Source: Maribacter dokdonensis DSW-8
GTDB lineage: Bacteria; Bacteroidota; Bacteroidia; Flavobacteriales; Flavobacteriaceae
DNA: 64,000 nucleotides
Assembly: GCF_001447995.1 (NCBI RefSeq)
Contig: NZ_LDPE01000006.1
Location: 1-64,000, forward strand
Direction of reading: 5' to 3'
Both the position numbers and the translations under genes were made by a program. The notes under the pieces were generated by a model. That model was not told the DNA's origin. It saw only the letters and a program-made list of their open reading frames with translations, and did no database searches. Positions 45,396 through 54,664 of this stretch are shown piece after piece; within the stretch, counting starts at the first letter, position 1; each line of letters begins with the position of its first letter.

Positions 45396-47748
45396 CTGAA
45401 ATAATGTGTTTGTATTTATTGTAAAGAAATGAAATGATCAATAATAAAACTCCAAGGGAAACGAATACTATAGTCTTAGCAATAGTATTCAATGAAGAAA
45501 TATCATAGAAAAACAATTTGATCAATGTTAATGAAAATAGTACGATAGCACCTACACGCAGGTATTTTTTCTTTTTCCAAATTCCTAGTGCAATAAGAAG
45601 TAGTGCATAAACGCCCCATAAAATGCTTAGACCTAGTTTGTATGATTGATTAGATCCTGCTAGATCCATCCAATTTAGCAACTCGCTACTAAGAATCCAG
45701 ATGATAGAAATGTGCAGTAAAATTTCAAAGGGTATTTTGTAGTTGATTTTTAGATATTCCTTTTGGGCTACTTTGTAAATAGCAAAAAGTAAGAAAGCAA
45801 AAAATGCAAATGAAATATAACGTATGTATATATTATATATTCCAATTTTATAAAACTCGGCGAGTTCCTGGGTTATATAGTTTTCGCGTAATTCGCTAAG
45901 TATGTAAAGACCACTCGTTAAAAAAGTAAATGTCGTTAAAAGAGCAGCAATCAAAGATACAATACCTAGGGTTTTGTTTTTTAACTTGAAGTTGTTTATC
46001 AAACCTAATGCGGTGATAAATACCATAGTGTAAATTATAAGCCAAACAGATTCAAGATCAACAATATTGTAATTGTATTCAGGGTAGTTGCCAATGGAAT
46101 TCTCGATATTAATTTTAGAGGCTTGAAAAGTATTGTTCCAATAGTGTTCAATTTCAAAATATAAAGCTAAATATAGCGTACCAAGAAACAAGGCAGGTAT
46201 ACATATTTTCATACAATTCTGTACAAAAGATGGTTTTGTTGATGGAGTTTTTAATTGAAGCCAGGTCATGAATCCGTATGCGGAAATACAAATTAAAGAG
46301 GTTAAAAAGGTAGTGTTTAATATGGGGCTCCATACATCAGAAGTATTTCTCCAATGATATCCCTGTTCCCAATCCATCATTAAACTAACCATGGTCAGAG
46401 CCACCATGATAAAAGAAAGATACTCATAGAAAGTTACCTTTTTTGTTCGTCCTATCCAGAATAAAAGGGCAGCTTCTAATGCCCAAATCAAGGTTACCCA
46501 GTTGCCATCTAATTGAACAGGAACAGCAATGGTGATAAACGAAAGAACAAAGCCAGAAGTCATGAAAAATAACTTTCTGTCTGCCAATTTTCTTTTAAAA
46601 ATTATTACCGTGATAATAAAATGAATCAACGCATTAAAAACCGTAAATAGACCCAGATAAGACTCACCGCCCTCATAATTATAAAGCCATGCAATACCAA
46701 AACCGTAAAATATAAAGGAGTTGAGTAAGATTAATACAATGTCGCCAACCTTAAACACCTCGGTTTTAACTAGTTTAAAAGCTAAAAATGTAATGTAAAA
46801 TATAGTAAAGAAAGTAGCTAAAAAGGTAAAGCCTAAAATAAAATTATTATGGTAATCATCACTTTCAAAAAAGAACCAATAGCTATATATAAGCCAAGTA
46901 AAAGTAAAGGAAACGTAGTAGAGTGCTTTCCAATATTTTTTAAATGAAATCGCCAATAAGCCCACATTAATTAAGGAGATGTAGCTAAATAAAGCAGTTA
47001 TGTTGCCAGAATCCTTACTCAGTAAGAACGGCACTGCGTAGGCCCCTACAAGACCAATATGTGCAATTACCTGTTTATTGTAATTTAATGCTGCTACAAC
47101 ACCAAAAACGGTACATAGGAGCATTATAGCAAAGGCTATTAGTTGTGGAAAGAGCGCATAAAGATCATATGCGGCAAATGTTATAAAGTACAGTATTGCG
47201 AGCGCACCACTGACCAAAACGGCACTATAGCTCTCGTATTTTGCTTTTAATTTAATACCAAATCCAATTAAACCTAAACCTACTAAATAACCAAGTATAA
47301 TTCTTGTTAGCGGACTAATTAAATTATTTTCTATAGAGTATTTTGCACCTATGACAACGCCAATTACCGTAATCAATATTCCAATTTTATTGATGAGGTT
47401 TTCACCAATAAATTTTTCGAGATTTGATTTTTTCTTGGGTAGAGTTGATTTCGTTTTAGGTGGATCTACCGGTTTATTAGAGTTAGGGTCAATTGTCTGT
47501 TTAATTTGAACGGGGTTTTCGGTAATTTCCGGTTCTATCAATTTGGAAGTTTCAACAATAGGCTTGGATATAGGTTCTTCTTGAAACTTTTTATTAGAAT
47601 CTTCAGTAAACTTTAAGGCTTGGGTATTTCTTAATATTTGAATATCCCTTCGTATTTCATTTACTTCAATATTAAAATCTTGCTGCTTTTTTAAAAGAAT
47701 TTCTAATTTTTGCAGCAAGATATTTATTTGGTCTTGGTCGTTAGCCAT
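45382..47748 (-). CDS. DUF2339 polytopic membrane protein
   Basis: The start is taken at ATG 47748 (MANDQDQINILLQK); the frame is open to 47841, but those 31 residues lack family features. The 788-residue protein has an N-terminal coiled coil (about 5-45), a Pro/Lys/Thr-rich linker and then over 20 hydrophobic segments, the DUF2339 architecture. The segment IGENLINKIGILITVIGV begins the membrane part. Its role is unknown; it pairs with DUF3999 downstream. Confidence 0.88.
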   Translation of the reverse strand: MANDQDQINILLQKLEILLKKQQDFNIEVNEIRRDIQILRNTQALKFTEDSNKKFQEEPISKPIVETSKLIEPEITENPVQIKQTIDPNSNKPVDPPKTKSTLPKKKSNLEKFIGENLINKIGILITVIGVVIGAKYSIENNLISPLTRIILGYLVGLGLIGFGIKLKAKYESYSAVLVSGALAILYFITFAAYDLYALFPQLIAFAIMLLCTVFGVVAALNYNKQVIAHIGLVGAYAVPFLLSKDSGNITALFSYISLINVGLLAISFKKYWKALYYVSFTFTWLIYSYWFFFESDDYHNNFILGFTFLATFFTIFYITFLAFKLVKTEVFKVGDIVLILLNSFIFYGFGIAWLYNYEGGESYLGLFTVFNALIHFIITVIIFKRKLADRKLFFMTSGFVLSFITIAVPVQLDGNWVTLIWALEAALLFWIGRTKKVTFYEYLSFIMVALTMVSLMMDWEQGYHWRNTSDVWSPILNTTFLTSLICISAYGFMTWLQLKTPSTKPSFVQNCMKICIPALFLGTLYLALYFEIEHYWNNTFQASKINIENSIGNYPEYNYNIVDLESVWLIIYTMVFITALGLINNFKLKNKTLGIVSLIAALLTTFTFLTSGLYILSELRENYITQELAEFYKIGIYNIYIRYISFAFFAFLLFAIYKVAQKEYLKINYKIPFEILLHISIIWILSSELLNWMDLAGSNQSYKLGLSILWGVYALLLIALGIWKKKKYLRVGAIVLFSLTLIKLFFYDISSLNTIAKTIVFVSLGVLLLIISFLYNKYKHIISDEVK

Positions 47749-47846
47749 AAGCATTGGTTTACGCCCCAATAAATTAGGGTCTTCTAATGTAAACGTAAAA
47801 GAAGCAGATTTGTTGGAAGATTTGCCAAATTCCTTTACCAAATAAA

Positions 47847-47896
47847 ATATCCCTTAAACGAGATAAACTGTTTAAGGGATATTGGTAATTACCAAT
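47847..47896 (-). terminator. Hairpin and palindrome between DUF4177 and DUF2339 genes
   Basis: A perfect 13-bp stem ATATCCCTTAAAC/GTTTAAGGGATAT (47847-47859 and 47870-47882) with a 10-nt loop is followed, on the minus strand, by a T-rich run. This fits a terminator for the DUF4177 transcript. Next to it is a perfect 16-nt palindrome, ATTGGTAATTACCAAT (47881-47896), that may be a protein-binding site. Confidence 0.65.
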
Positions 47897-47922
47897 TGAT
47901 CAAGAACATTGGTTAATCAAAA

Positions 47923-48117
47923 TTATTTTTCAAAATACAGGTAGATATACATAGCTGCACCAAAATTAGATGCATCTGTAGAAACCAAACGCCAACCATC
48001 TTTTGCGTAGCTATCTAATTTTTCTTGAATTTCTTTGTTGGAATTATCTACAATATGGTATTTGTCAAACGTAAGTTTCGAATAATAAATAAGTGTTTCA
48101 ACTTTGTATTGTTTCAT
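47923..48117 (-). CDS. DUF4177 small protein
   Basis: The 64-residue cytoplasmic protein shows the DUF4177 pattern: KQYKVETLIYYSK, then IQEKLDSYAKDGWRLVS and a final MYIYLYFEK strand. It is a compact alpha/beta fold of unknown function, common in bacteria. It lies 6 nt after the M14 peptidase gene on the same strand. Confidence 0.88.
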   Translation of the reverse strand: MKQYKVETLIYYSKLTFDKYHIVDNSNKEIQEKLDSYAKDGWRLVSTDASNFGAAMYIYLYFEK

Positions 48118-48123
48118 AATATT

Positions 48124-50577
48124 TTATTTAACCATGAATAGGGCGTTTGCAAAAAACAGCTTACCATTTTCCCAGAAGCCTCTAAAAAGTGGATTGTCTA
48201 TCATATAAATAATTTGACCACGCCCCATTTCTTCTGTACCGAAGATTAAAGTTTCCGCAATTTTTTTCTTTGCTTCGCTACCGGCAAAACCGGACACAGG
48301 TTCGTTGTTACCTTCGCTCAAATACACTGCGCTGCCATTTTCTAGGTAATTGTAAGAACGGGCACCTAATTTAAGGGTAAAATAAGTGTCATCGTAACCA
48401 TAAGCTAACGGATTTGTGTTATCTACCGTGGCCTTGAAAATTGCTCCGGTAATAGCAGATTTTATTTGTTCTCTTTCAGAAATTTCAAATGATCCTATTG
48501 TAGTAGATGAGTCTTTTTCAATCTCTTTTACAGATAATTTAAAATCTTTGTCAGATGAGGTAATTCCATCAATTGCACCGCCCATGGCAATTAATTTTCC
48601 ACCACGTTTTACCCAGTCCTTTATTTTTTCCTTGTTATAGGAGTTTAGAAAACTATTATACCCACGTCCGTCAGGTAAAATTAAAATATCATAATTGCTA
48701 AGGTCAATACGGTCAAAATAATCATGTCCCAATACAGAAATAGGGTAATTAAGTTGTTGTTCAAAAAAGTTCCAAATTTCACCAAAACGCAAAGTAGACG
48801 TTGGCTCACCAGAAAGAACGGCGATATTTAATTTCTGAATTACATCTACATAACCAGAGCCGAAATCTTTTCCGCTCTCAACAAAACCTGTATTTGTAGA
48901 AATGACATTCTTTGAATTGTTTTCTGAAGCTGAAATAAGGATGTCATTGAAATTCTTAAGGTGCTTATTGTCACTTTTAGTAATAATCAATGTGCCTCTT
49001 TCATGGGAAATACCATCTAATGTAAATGGCTTATGGGCAAAACGTACTCGAACTTTGTTACGCAGTAATTCTGCTAGAAATTGAGCATCTTTCATACTGT
49101 TCCAATCAGCTAAGTAAGCATAACTGTCCGGTTTTAAAACACCGTATTTAGTACCACTATGAAGAGGTGCGGATTTAGCTACACTGGTTTCTGAAGCTAT
49201 CGCGTCTAAACCATAGGCATAGGGTAAAGACCATGCGGTGATATCATAGGTAACCGAGTCGCTTAACTTTGCGGTGGGCTCGAACAGTACTTTTACCAAG
49301 GTGCTTTTTGGTTGGTTTGTAGAAATGACCAAACTTTTATTAGTACTTTTAATTGAGCCAGATTTACCGGTGGCATAGTTGTACCCTTTAAAGGTACTAT
49401 TGGTACCTGCTTGAAATTCAATTTCATGTTTACTCAATAAATCTGCTAAAGCCTCTATTTTATCGGGGTTACCGTTCATCACATAAGTGTTGTATTTAAA
49501 ATTTTTGTCACGGTAAAATTTCTTGAACTCATCATTCAATTTAGTAACATTTTTTGAGGCCACTTCAACGGTAGATAAGCCGGTGGTATGATGATGTGCA
49601 ATTCTATCTTTTAAGGTAAGCGTATCTCCAATACTCGTGATAATGCCAAGTCCGGCACGTCCACTACCACCTTGTTCGTAAGTCATTCCAATTCCACCAT
49701 TATATGTCGGGTAAGTATCGCCATAGCTTGGGTATAAAAGATCAAAGACTTCTTTAGTAAAATAGAACCATCCATTAGCATCAAAATATTTTGCATGATT
49801 CTTGCCAATGGTTTCTTGAAATTCTCTTTGAAAATCTGTAATAACTTCATGAAAAGGTTCAGCTGCAGGAGCAAAGTAATAGGGGTTGTCAACACCTTGC
49901 TCATGAAAATCAACATGAACATGGGGTAGCCATTGGTTAAATTGTTTTAGGCGCTGCTGACTCTCAACTTGTGTCAACCATGCCCAGTCTCTATTAAGGT
50001 CAAACATATAATGGTTGCTTCTACCGCTCCACCAATTTTCATGATGCTCCTTGCTTTGAGGGTCAACTTGATTTGGCGAGTTTTTAAATTGATTGTACCA
50101 GTTTACGTAACGATCTCGTCCATCTGGATTAATACATGGATCAATTAATACAACTATATTTTCCAAATATGCTTTCTTACTTGTGAAAAGGTCGTAAATG
50201 GTTTGCATAGATGCTTCTGTGCTAACACTTTCATTGCCATGTACATTGTAGCTCAACCAAACAATAGCTTTGTCCGGAGAACCTTCTCCATGTATACCTT
50301 TCATATGCTCTTCCCTAATTTGATCTAGGTTTTGCATGTTTTCTTCAGTAGAAATGGTTGCCAATAACAAAGGTCTTCGTTCATTGGTTTTTCCATATTC
50401 AATAAGTTTCATGCGCTTAGGTTCGGCCTTTGCCAAATATTGATAGTAATCTACTACCTCATGGTGTCTTGTAAATTGAGTGCCAAGTTCGTAGCCTAAA
50501 AACTCTGAGGGCGATTTTAATTGAGCTAGCCCTAAAAACGGAATAAATAGTAATGCAATGCGTAAAGTTAGTTTCAT
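48124..50577 (-). CDS. M14 family zinc carboxypeptidase-like protein
   Basis: ATG at 50577 gives a signal peptide (MKLTLRIALLFIPFLGLAQ); the frame is open to 50655 but without signal features. The 817-residue protein has an M14 peptidase domain. NVHGNESVSTEAS provides the H-x-x-E zinc pair, and VHVDFHEQGVDNPYYF the later histidine. The C-terminal half has a class I GATase-like fold (NYDILILPDGRGYNS, WVKRGGKLIAMGGAI). It is probably periplasmic and processes peptides. Confidence 0.92.
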   Translation of the reverse strand: MKLTLRIALLFIPFLGLAQLKSPSEFLGYELGTQFTRHHEVVDYYQYLAKAEPKRMKLIEYGKTNERRPLLLATISTEENMQNLDQIREEHMKGIHGEGSPDKAIVWLSYNVHGNESVSTEASMQTIYDLFTSKKAYLENIVVLIDPCINPDGRDRYVNWYNQFKNSPNQVDPQSKEHHENWWSGRSNHYMFDLNRDWAWLTQVESQQRLKQFNQWLPHVHVDFHEQGVDNPYYFAPAAEPFHEVITDFQREFQETIGKNHAKYFDANGWFYFTKEVFDLLYPSYGDTYPTYNGGIGMTYEQGGSGRAGLGIITSIGDTLTLKDRIAHHHTTGLSTVEVASKNVTKLNDEFKKFYRDKNFKYNTYVMNGNPDKIEALADLLSKHEIEFQAGTNSTFKGYNYATGKSGSIKSTNKSLVISTNQPKSTLVKVLFEPTAKLSDSVTYDITAWSLPYAYGLDAIASETSVAKSAPLHSGTKYGVLKPDSYAYLADWNSMKDAQFLAELLRNKVRVRFAHKPFTLDGISHERGTLIITKSDNKHLKNFNDILISASENNSKNVISTNTGFVESGKDFGSGYVDVIQKLNIAVLSGEPTSTLRFGEIWNFFEQQLNYPISVLGHDYFDRIDLSNYDILILPDGRGYNSFLNSYNKEKIKDWVKRGGKLIAMGGAIDGITSSDKDFKLSVKEIEKDSSTTIGSFEISEREQIKSAITGAIFKATVDNTNPLAYGYDDTYFTLKLGARSYNYLENGSAVYLSEGNNEPVSGFAGSEAKKKIAETLIFGTEEMGRGQIIYMIDNPLFRGFWENGKLFFANALFMVK

Positions 50578-50750
50578 ATAGGTTTGTTTGTGTTCTGAGT
50601 CAGCCAAATCTATTAAAATAAATGCAAATTGTACCTTATCTAATCTGTAATTCACCGAGTAAACAGGTATTTAACAGTACCGGTAATTAACTTATATTTA
50701 GGAAATGTAAAACGAAAGGGTTTTATATTTACCAAGATTTTAATTTTTCT

Positions 50751-52355
50751 ATGGATATTGACTGTTTGCCCTTAGTAAAAACGGGCTATTTTTCGAAATT
50801 AATTTGCGATTATGTTGCCGCAGATACTAAGCTTAAACCATTGTATAATCGTTTTCCGAATATAGATGGGTTCAAAGGGCAAATAGAAGAAAAGGGTAAA
50901 CAATTTACCCAATCGCAAAGAAGTGTATTGTTTAGCTCGTTGATAGAACAGTATAAAGGAATCAACGTTTCTAAGCAAACCAATGTTAATATTGAGCTTT
51001 TAAAGGAGAAAAATACATTTACGGTAGTTACTGGCCACCAGTTGAATTTATTTACAGGTCCGCTTTACTTTCTTTATAAGATTATTTCTACCATAAACCT
51101 TACCAAAGAATTAAAAAAAGAATTTCCGGATCAAAACTTTGTACCGATCTATTGGATGGCCACTGAGGATCATGATTTCGATGAAATCAATTATTTTAAT
51201 TTCAAAGGACTAAAATTTCAGTGGAACAAAGAGGCTTCTGGAGCTGTAGGTCATTTGCCTACGGAAGGATTGGAAGAGGTTTTTGCCCTTTATTCTAAAA
51301 CTATTGGTGATAGTAAAAATGCCCAAGTATTAAAAGAATTATTTGAAAGTGCCTATTTAAAGAATGATACCCTGACCGATGCAACTCGCTTTTTAGCGAA
51401 CGAAATTTTTAAAGACTACGGTTTGGTAATTGTTGATGGTGATGATGTTGAGTTGAAGAAATTGCTTGTACCATACATGAAAAAAGATATTTTTGAGCAA
51501 ACAGCTTTTAAGAAAGTATCTGAAACTATAGAGGAAATTACCCAAATATCTTCTGATTACCCTGTACAAGTAAACCCACGTGAAATCAATTATTTCTATT
51601 TAAAAGATGGTATTAGGGAAAGGCTAGTGGAAAGTAAGGGAAAATATGCCGTTAATGATACTGCCATAACTTTTACGAATGAGGAGTTGGTGAGTGAAAT
51701 GGAAAATTTTCCAGAAAGATTTTCTCCCAATGTTATTGCCAGGCCTTTATACCAAGAGGTTATTTTACCCAACCTTTGTTATATAGGCGGCGGCGGAGAA
51801 ATTGCATATTGGTTAGAATTGAAGGCTTCATTTGACGCCATGCAAGTAACGTTTCCTATTTTATTGGTCAGAAATTCAGCTTTGATCATTACCGAGAAAC
51901 ACGCCGATAAATTAGAGCGAATGAATATTTCCAAGTCAGATGTATTCTTGAGCCAGAATAGCTTGATCAATAAAAAAATTCGTGAAATCTCTAATATTGA
52001 TATTGATTTTGCTCCACAGAAAAAATTGTTGGAAGAGCAATTTAAAGAAATGTATGCGCTTGCAGAAAAAACAGATAAGTCGTTTTTAGGCGCGGTAAAG
52101 GCTCAAGAGGTAAAACAGAAAAAAGGCTTGGATGCCTTGGAAAAAAGGTTGCTCCAAGCGCAAAAAAGAAAATTGAAAGACCATGTAGTTCGCATGACCG
52201 AACTGCAGAATGAAATTTTTCCGAATCAATCTTTACAAGAAAGACAATTAAATTTTTCTGAGTTTTATTTAGCATATGGTGAAGCATTGTTACCAATGCT
52301 ATTTAAGGCGTTAGAACCTTTGAGTTTAAATTTTACGGTCATCACCCAAAAGTAA
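50751..52355 (+). CDS. bshC: Bacillithiol biosynthesis cysteine-adding enzyme BshC
   Basis: BshC adds cysteine to GlcN-malate in the last step of bacillithiol synthesis. The 534-residue length is that of the family. Visible features are VVTGHQLNLFTGPLYFLYK, YWMATEDHDFDEIN and the nucleotide-binding-like CYIGGGGEIAYWLELK; a C-terminal coiled coil (about 435-500) is present. bshA and bshB are not in the window. It starts 96 bp from the open end of the M14 frame and runs 3 nt into the GT39 gene. Confidence 0.95.
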   Translation: MDIDCLPLVKTGYFSKLICDYVAADTKLKPLYNRFPNIDGFKGQIEEKGKQFTQSQRSVLFSSLIEQYKGINVSKQTNVNIELLKEKNTFTVVTGHQLNLFTGPLYFLYKIISTINLTKELKKEFPDQNFVPIYWMATEDHDFDEINYFNFKGLKFQWNKEASGAVGHLPTEGLEEVFALYSKTIGDSKNAQVLKELFESAYLKNDTLTDATRFLANEIFKDYGLVIVDGDDVELKKLLVPYMKKDIFEQTAFKKVSETIEEITQISSDYPVQVNPREINYFYLKDGIRERLVESKGKYAVNDTAITFTNEELVSEMENFPERFSPNVIARPLYQEVILPNLCYIGGGGEIAYWLELKASFDAMQVTFPILLVRNSALIITEKHADKLERMNISKSDVFLSQNSLINKKIREISNIDIDFAPQKKLLEEQFKEMYALAEKTDKSFLGAVKAQEVKQKKGLDALEKRLLQAQKRKLKDHVVRMTELQNEIFPNQSLQERQLNFSEFYLAYGEALLPMLFKALEPLSLNFTVITQK

Positions 52356-52358
52356 ATA

Positions 52359-53732
52359 ATGGGTAAAGGCAAAGCGCTACATAAGATAAACGTACTTGCT
52401 ATATTATCCTTTATTGCCATTACGGCAATTACTTTTTTCAAAAGTGCGTTAGAATTAGAAGACGCGGAGCAGGCTTATTATTCTCAGTGGTTACGTTGGG
52501 GTTATGATGATCAGCCACCCTTTTATACGTGGTTACAGTATGGTTTTAATACTGTTTTTGGTGTGGGCAAATTGGCATTCTCTTTACTTAGGGCTGTCTT
52601 GTTTGCAGGAACATTGTTATTACTTTACAGATTTTCAGGATTACGTATTAAGGAGGCGGATACATCTAAATTGGCTGTTCTGGCATTGGTTTTAATACCT
52701 GTATATATAGATTTTACTTTTCGTAGACTCTCGCATACAAGTTTACTTTGTTTATGTGTAGTTGCCTCTTATTATAGTATACAGCTATTGTTAGCGCGTA
52801 AATCTATTTTAAATTATCTTTTGCTTGGATTGGTTTTAGGTGTAGGTATAATGTCTAAATACAATTATGCATTCTTTCTGGTGACTTTTGCCATGGTCAC
52901 TTTGTGGGATAAAGAATTGAGAGCTATCGTTTTCAACCCAAAAATACTATTGTCGGTTTTAGTGTCCGTTCTATTGGTTGGTCCTCATGTATATTGGTTA
53001 TTGGGTCCAGATGAATATCAATCTTTTCTAACCTCTAGTATAGAAGAAAAAATAGGAAAAGAACAAGCTCAATCGGGTTTTTCAATGCTACCCTTTATTG
53101 TCTATTTAAAAGGCTTGTTTGCTTTGATGTTTCCTGTTATCGCCATAATCAGTATAGGCTACTTCTCTAAAAATTTAAGTTTTAATAAACTTGGAATCAA
53201 TTGGTTTTTTAAAATGTTAATTACGCAATTACTGGTATTGGGTTTGTTTTTTCTCATTTTTCAAAGTCAGAAAGTGGAGACCAGATGGTTGCTGCCACTT
53301 TTTATTCCTTTTGTAGTTCTACTGCTGGAAATTGTTGATTTAAAGAATAGTAAGAAATTAGTTACTGTTGGGTATTGGGTTTTTATATTGGTTATAGGTA
53401 TACAAACCATAAGAACACCAATAGAAAAGGTGATGAAAATACCTTCATCTGTACATTTTGGTTTTGAGCCAGTTGCCAGTAAGTTGAGCAAGAATTATAA
53501 TACTTATCATTGGGTGCTACCTAATGTTACTTATGCCGGTAATGTGCGTTTACTACATCCAGAGCAAACCATACTTTCTGCAGATGATTATTCGTTAACC
53601 GCATTGGAATTGCAGCATGAGGGGGAAGTTGAAATAACGATCGGCCCATCTGTGGAAAAACAGACCACACCTGTAGATAGTCTCATTGGTTTTGGGAAAG
53701 AAAAAGAAAATCTATATTTCTATATCAATTAA
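52359..53732 (+). CDS. GT39/ArnT-like membrane glycosyltransferase
   Basis: The 457-residue protein has about nine to eleven membrane helices and an acidic first loop ELEDAEQAYYSQW with the DDQPPFYTWLQYG motif. This is the signature of polyprenyl-phosphate sugar transferases of the GT39/PMT_2 group. The C-terminal 90 residues are soluble. It would add a sugar to an extracytoplasmic acceptor such as lipid A or a surface glycan. It begins 3 nt after bshC, and its stop overlaps that of the convergent flavin oxidase gene. Confidence 0.9.
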   Translation: MGKGKALHKINVLAILSFIAITAITFFKSALELEDAEQAYYSQWLRWGYDDQPPFYTWLQYGFNTVFGVGKLAFSLLRAVLFAGTLLLLYRFSGLRIKEADTSKLAVLALVLIPVYIDFTFRRLSHTSLLCLCVVASYYSIQLLLARKSILNYLLLGLVLGVGIMSKYNYAFFLVTFAMVTLWDKELRAIVFNPKILLSVLVSVLLVGPHVYWLLGPDEYQSFLTSSIEEKIGKEQAQSGFSMLPFIVYLKGLFALMFPVIAIISIGYFSKNLSFNKLGINWFFKMLITQLLVLGLFFLIFQSQKVETRWLLPLFIPFVVLLLEIVDLKNSKKLVTVGYWVFILVIGIQTIRTPIEKVMKIPSSVHFGFEPVASKLSKNYNTYHWVLPNVTYAGNVRLLHPEQTILSADDYSLTALELQHEGEVEITIGPSVEKQTTPVDSLIGFGKEKENLYFYIN

Positions 53733-54274
53733 GGAACTAGGAATTCCCCCTTCCACATGTCATCGGTCTTTGAGAAAAGAGCCCTAATATGGTTAGGTCT
53801 TTTAAGTTTTAGATATTCAATTTTAGTTGGAAAAATATCGATTATGGTGAAATGGTTTTTGTCTTCTACATATTCCACATGGTCAGGATTCTTAATTGCT
53901 CTGCCCGGGCTAGTTTCTGTGATGTAATCTTTTCTGCTATTGGGCTGAATATTTTGCCAAGTTGATTTTAATCTTTCGGTATTTGTTACTATTTCAGCAG
54001 TACCTTCAACTTTTAACTGCATCATTTTTTCAGGATGGTATAAAAGCAAACTAACTTGGTTATTTACATGAATATGATTTATTTTTTGGGTTCGGCTATC
54101 GGTATAAATAGTTAAACGTAAATTTTCGGTCACCTCACGTAGTACTACGGTACGCAGTCTTGCAATAGATTCATTGCCGGTAGTTGCCATTGTAATGAAT
54201 CTAAATGGGTGCCCTCTTTCAATTACACTTTTTTTGATCTCAATACATAACTCTTCAAAAAATGAACCTGTCAT
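53729..54274 (-). CDS. Pyridoxamine 5'-phosphate oxidase family protein
   Basis: The 181-residue protein has the split-barrel flavin-binding fold: PFRFITMATTGNESIARLRTVVLREV in the region of FMN contacts, then RTQKINHIHVNNQVSLLLYHP. It ends with a short C-terminal segment (TDDMWKGEFLVP). This resembles the Alr4036/PNPOx-like group rather than PdxH itself, whose length is greater. The cofactor and substrate remain unclear. Its end overlaps that of the GT39 gene by 4 nt. Confidence 0.87.
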   Translation of the reverse strand: MTGSFFEELCIEIKKSVIERGHPFRFITMATTGNESIARLRTVVLREVTENLRLTIYTDSRTQKINHIHVNNQVSLLLYHPEKMMQLKVEGTAEIVTNTERLKSTWQNIQPNSRKDYITETSPGRAIKNPDHVEYVEDKNHFTIIDIFPTKIEYLKLKRPNHIRALFSKTDDMWKGEFLVP

Positions 54275-54350
54275 TGTGGTAATTTATTTAATAGTAAAAA
54301 TAAATGAAAAATAGGGTAGGGTAATGGTTTAGTTAGTTGTTATAAAGATA

Positions 54351-54457
54351 ATAGCTATGAAAAAGAAATTGAAAAGGTTCAATTTTTAGCTTTTGGTTTA
54401 ATTTGGTTTTTGATTTATTTAAAAGCTCGGGGTGGTTTCCGAGCTTTTTTTTTTTTT
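54351..54457 (+). ncRNA. Candidate small RNA / micropeptide unit (element B)
   Basis: GCTATGAAAAAG (54354-54365) opens a 10-codon frame (ATG 54357 to TAG 54387-54389) and contains a hairpin ATTGAA/TTCAAT (54368-54373, 54378-54383). A TTTGG/GATTT-rich stretch leads to an intrinsic terminator: GCTCGG/CCGAGC (54425-54430, 54439-54444) and 13 T. No -7 box was recognised and no plus-strand gene lies downstream. Element C repeats this layout 158 bp on. Confidence 0.5.
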
Positions 54458-54499
54458 GGATTCTTTGTAAGGTATTAAAAATACGTGCGACCAATGTGC

Positions 54500-54590
54500 A
54501 GAATACTGATTGCTATGAAAAAGAAATTTTAAAGTATTCGGTTTGATAATTGGTTGATTAAAAAGCCCGGGTGATTACCGGGCTTTTATA
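54500..54590 (+). ncRNA. Candidate small RNA / micropeptide unit (element C)
   Basis: The same core, ATTGCTATGAAAAAG, opens a 5-codon frame (ATG 54515 to TAA 54530-54532). GGTTTGATAATTGGTTGATT follows and then a hairpin AGCCCGG/CCGGGCT (54564-54570, 54578-54584) with T4 on the plus side and T5 on the minus side. On the minus strand it also serves as the terminator of the SIMPL gene. Its similarity to element B suggests tandem duplication. Confidence 0.5.
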
Positions 54591-54664
54591 TGTTTAAATG
54601 ATTGATAAGAGAAGTAAATTGCTCTTAACCAGATCGGTAAAAAGAATCGATTAAAGCACTACTA

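Noticed and set aside
47749..47841. N-terminal extension of the DUF2339 protein
   Set aside because: These 31 codons lack family features and approach the hairpin region; MANDQDQ is the better start.
54445..54457. 13-T homopolymer as a sequencing artefact
   Set aside because: It follows a perfect terminator stem; the exact T count may be off, but the feature is real and non-coding.
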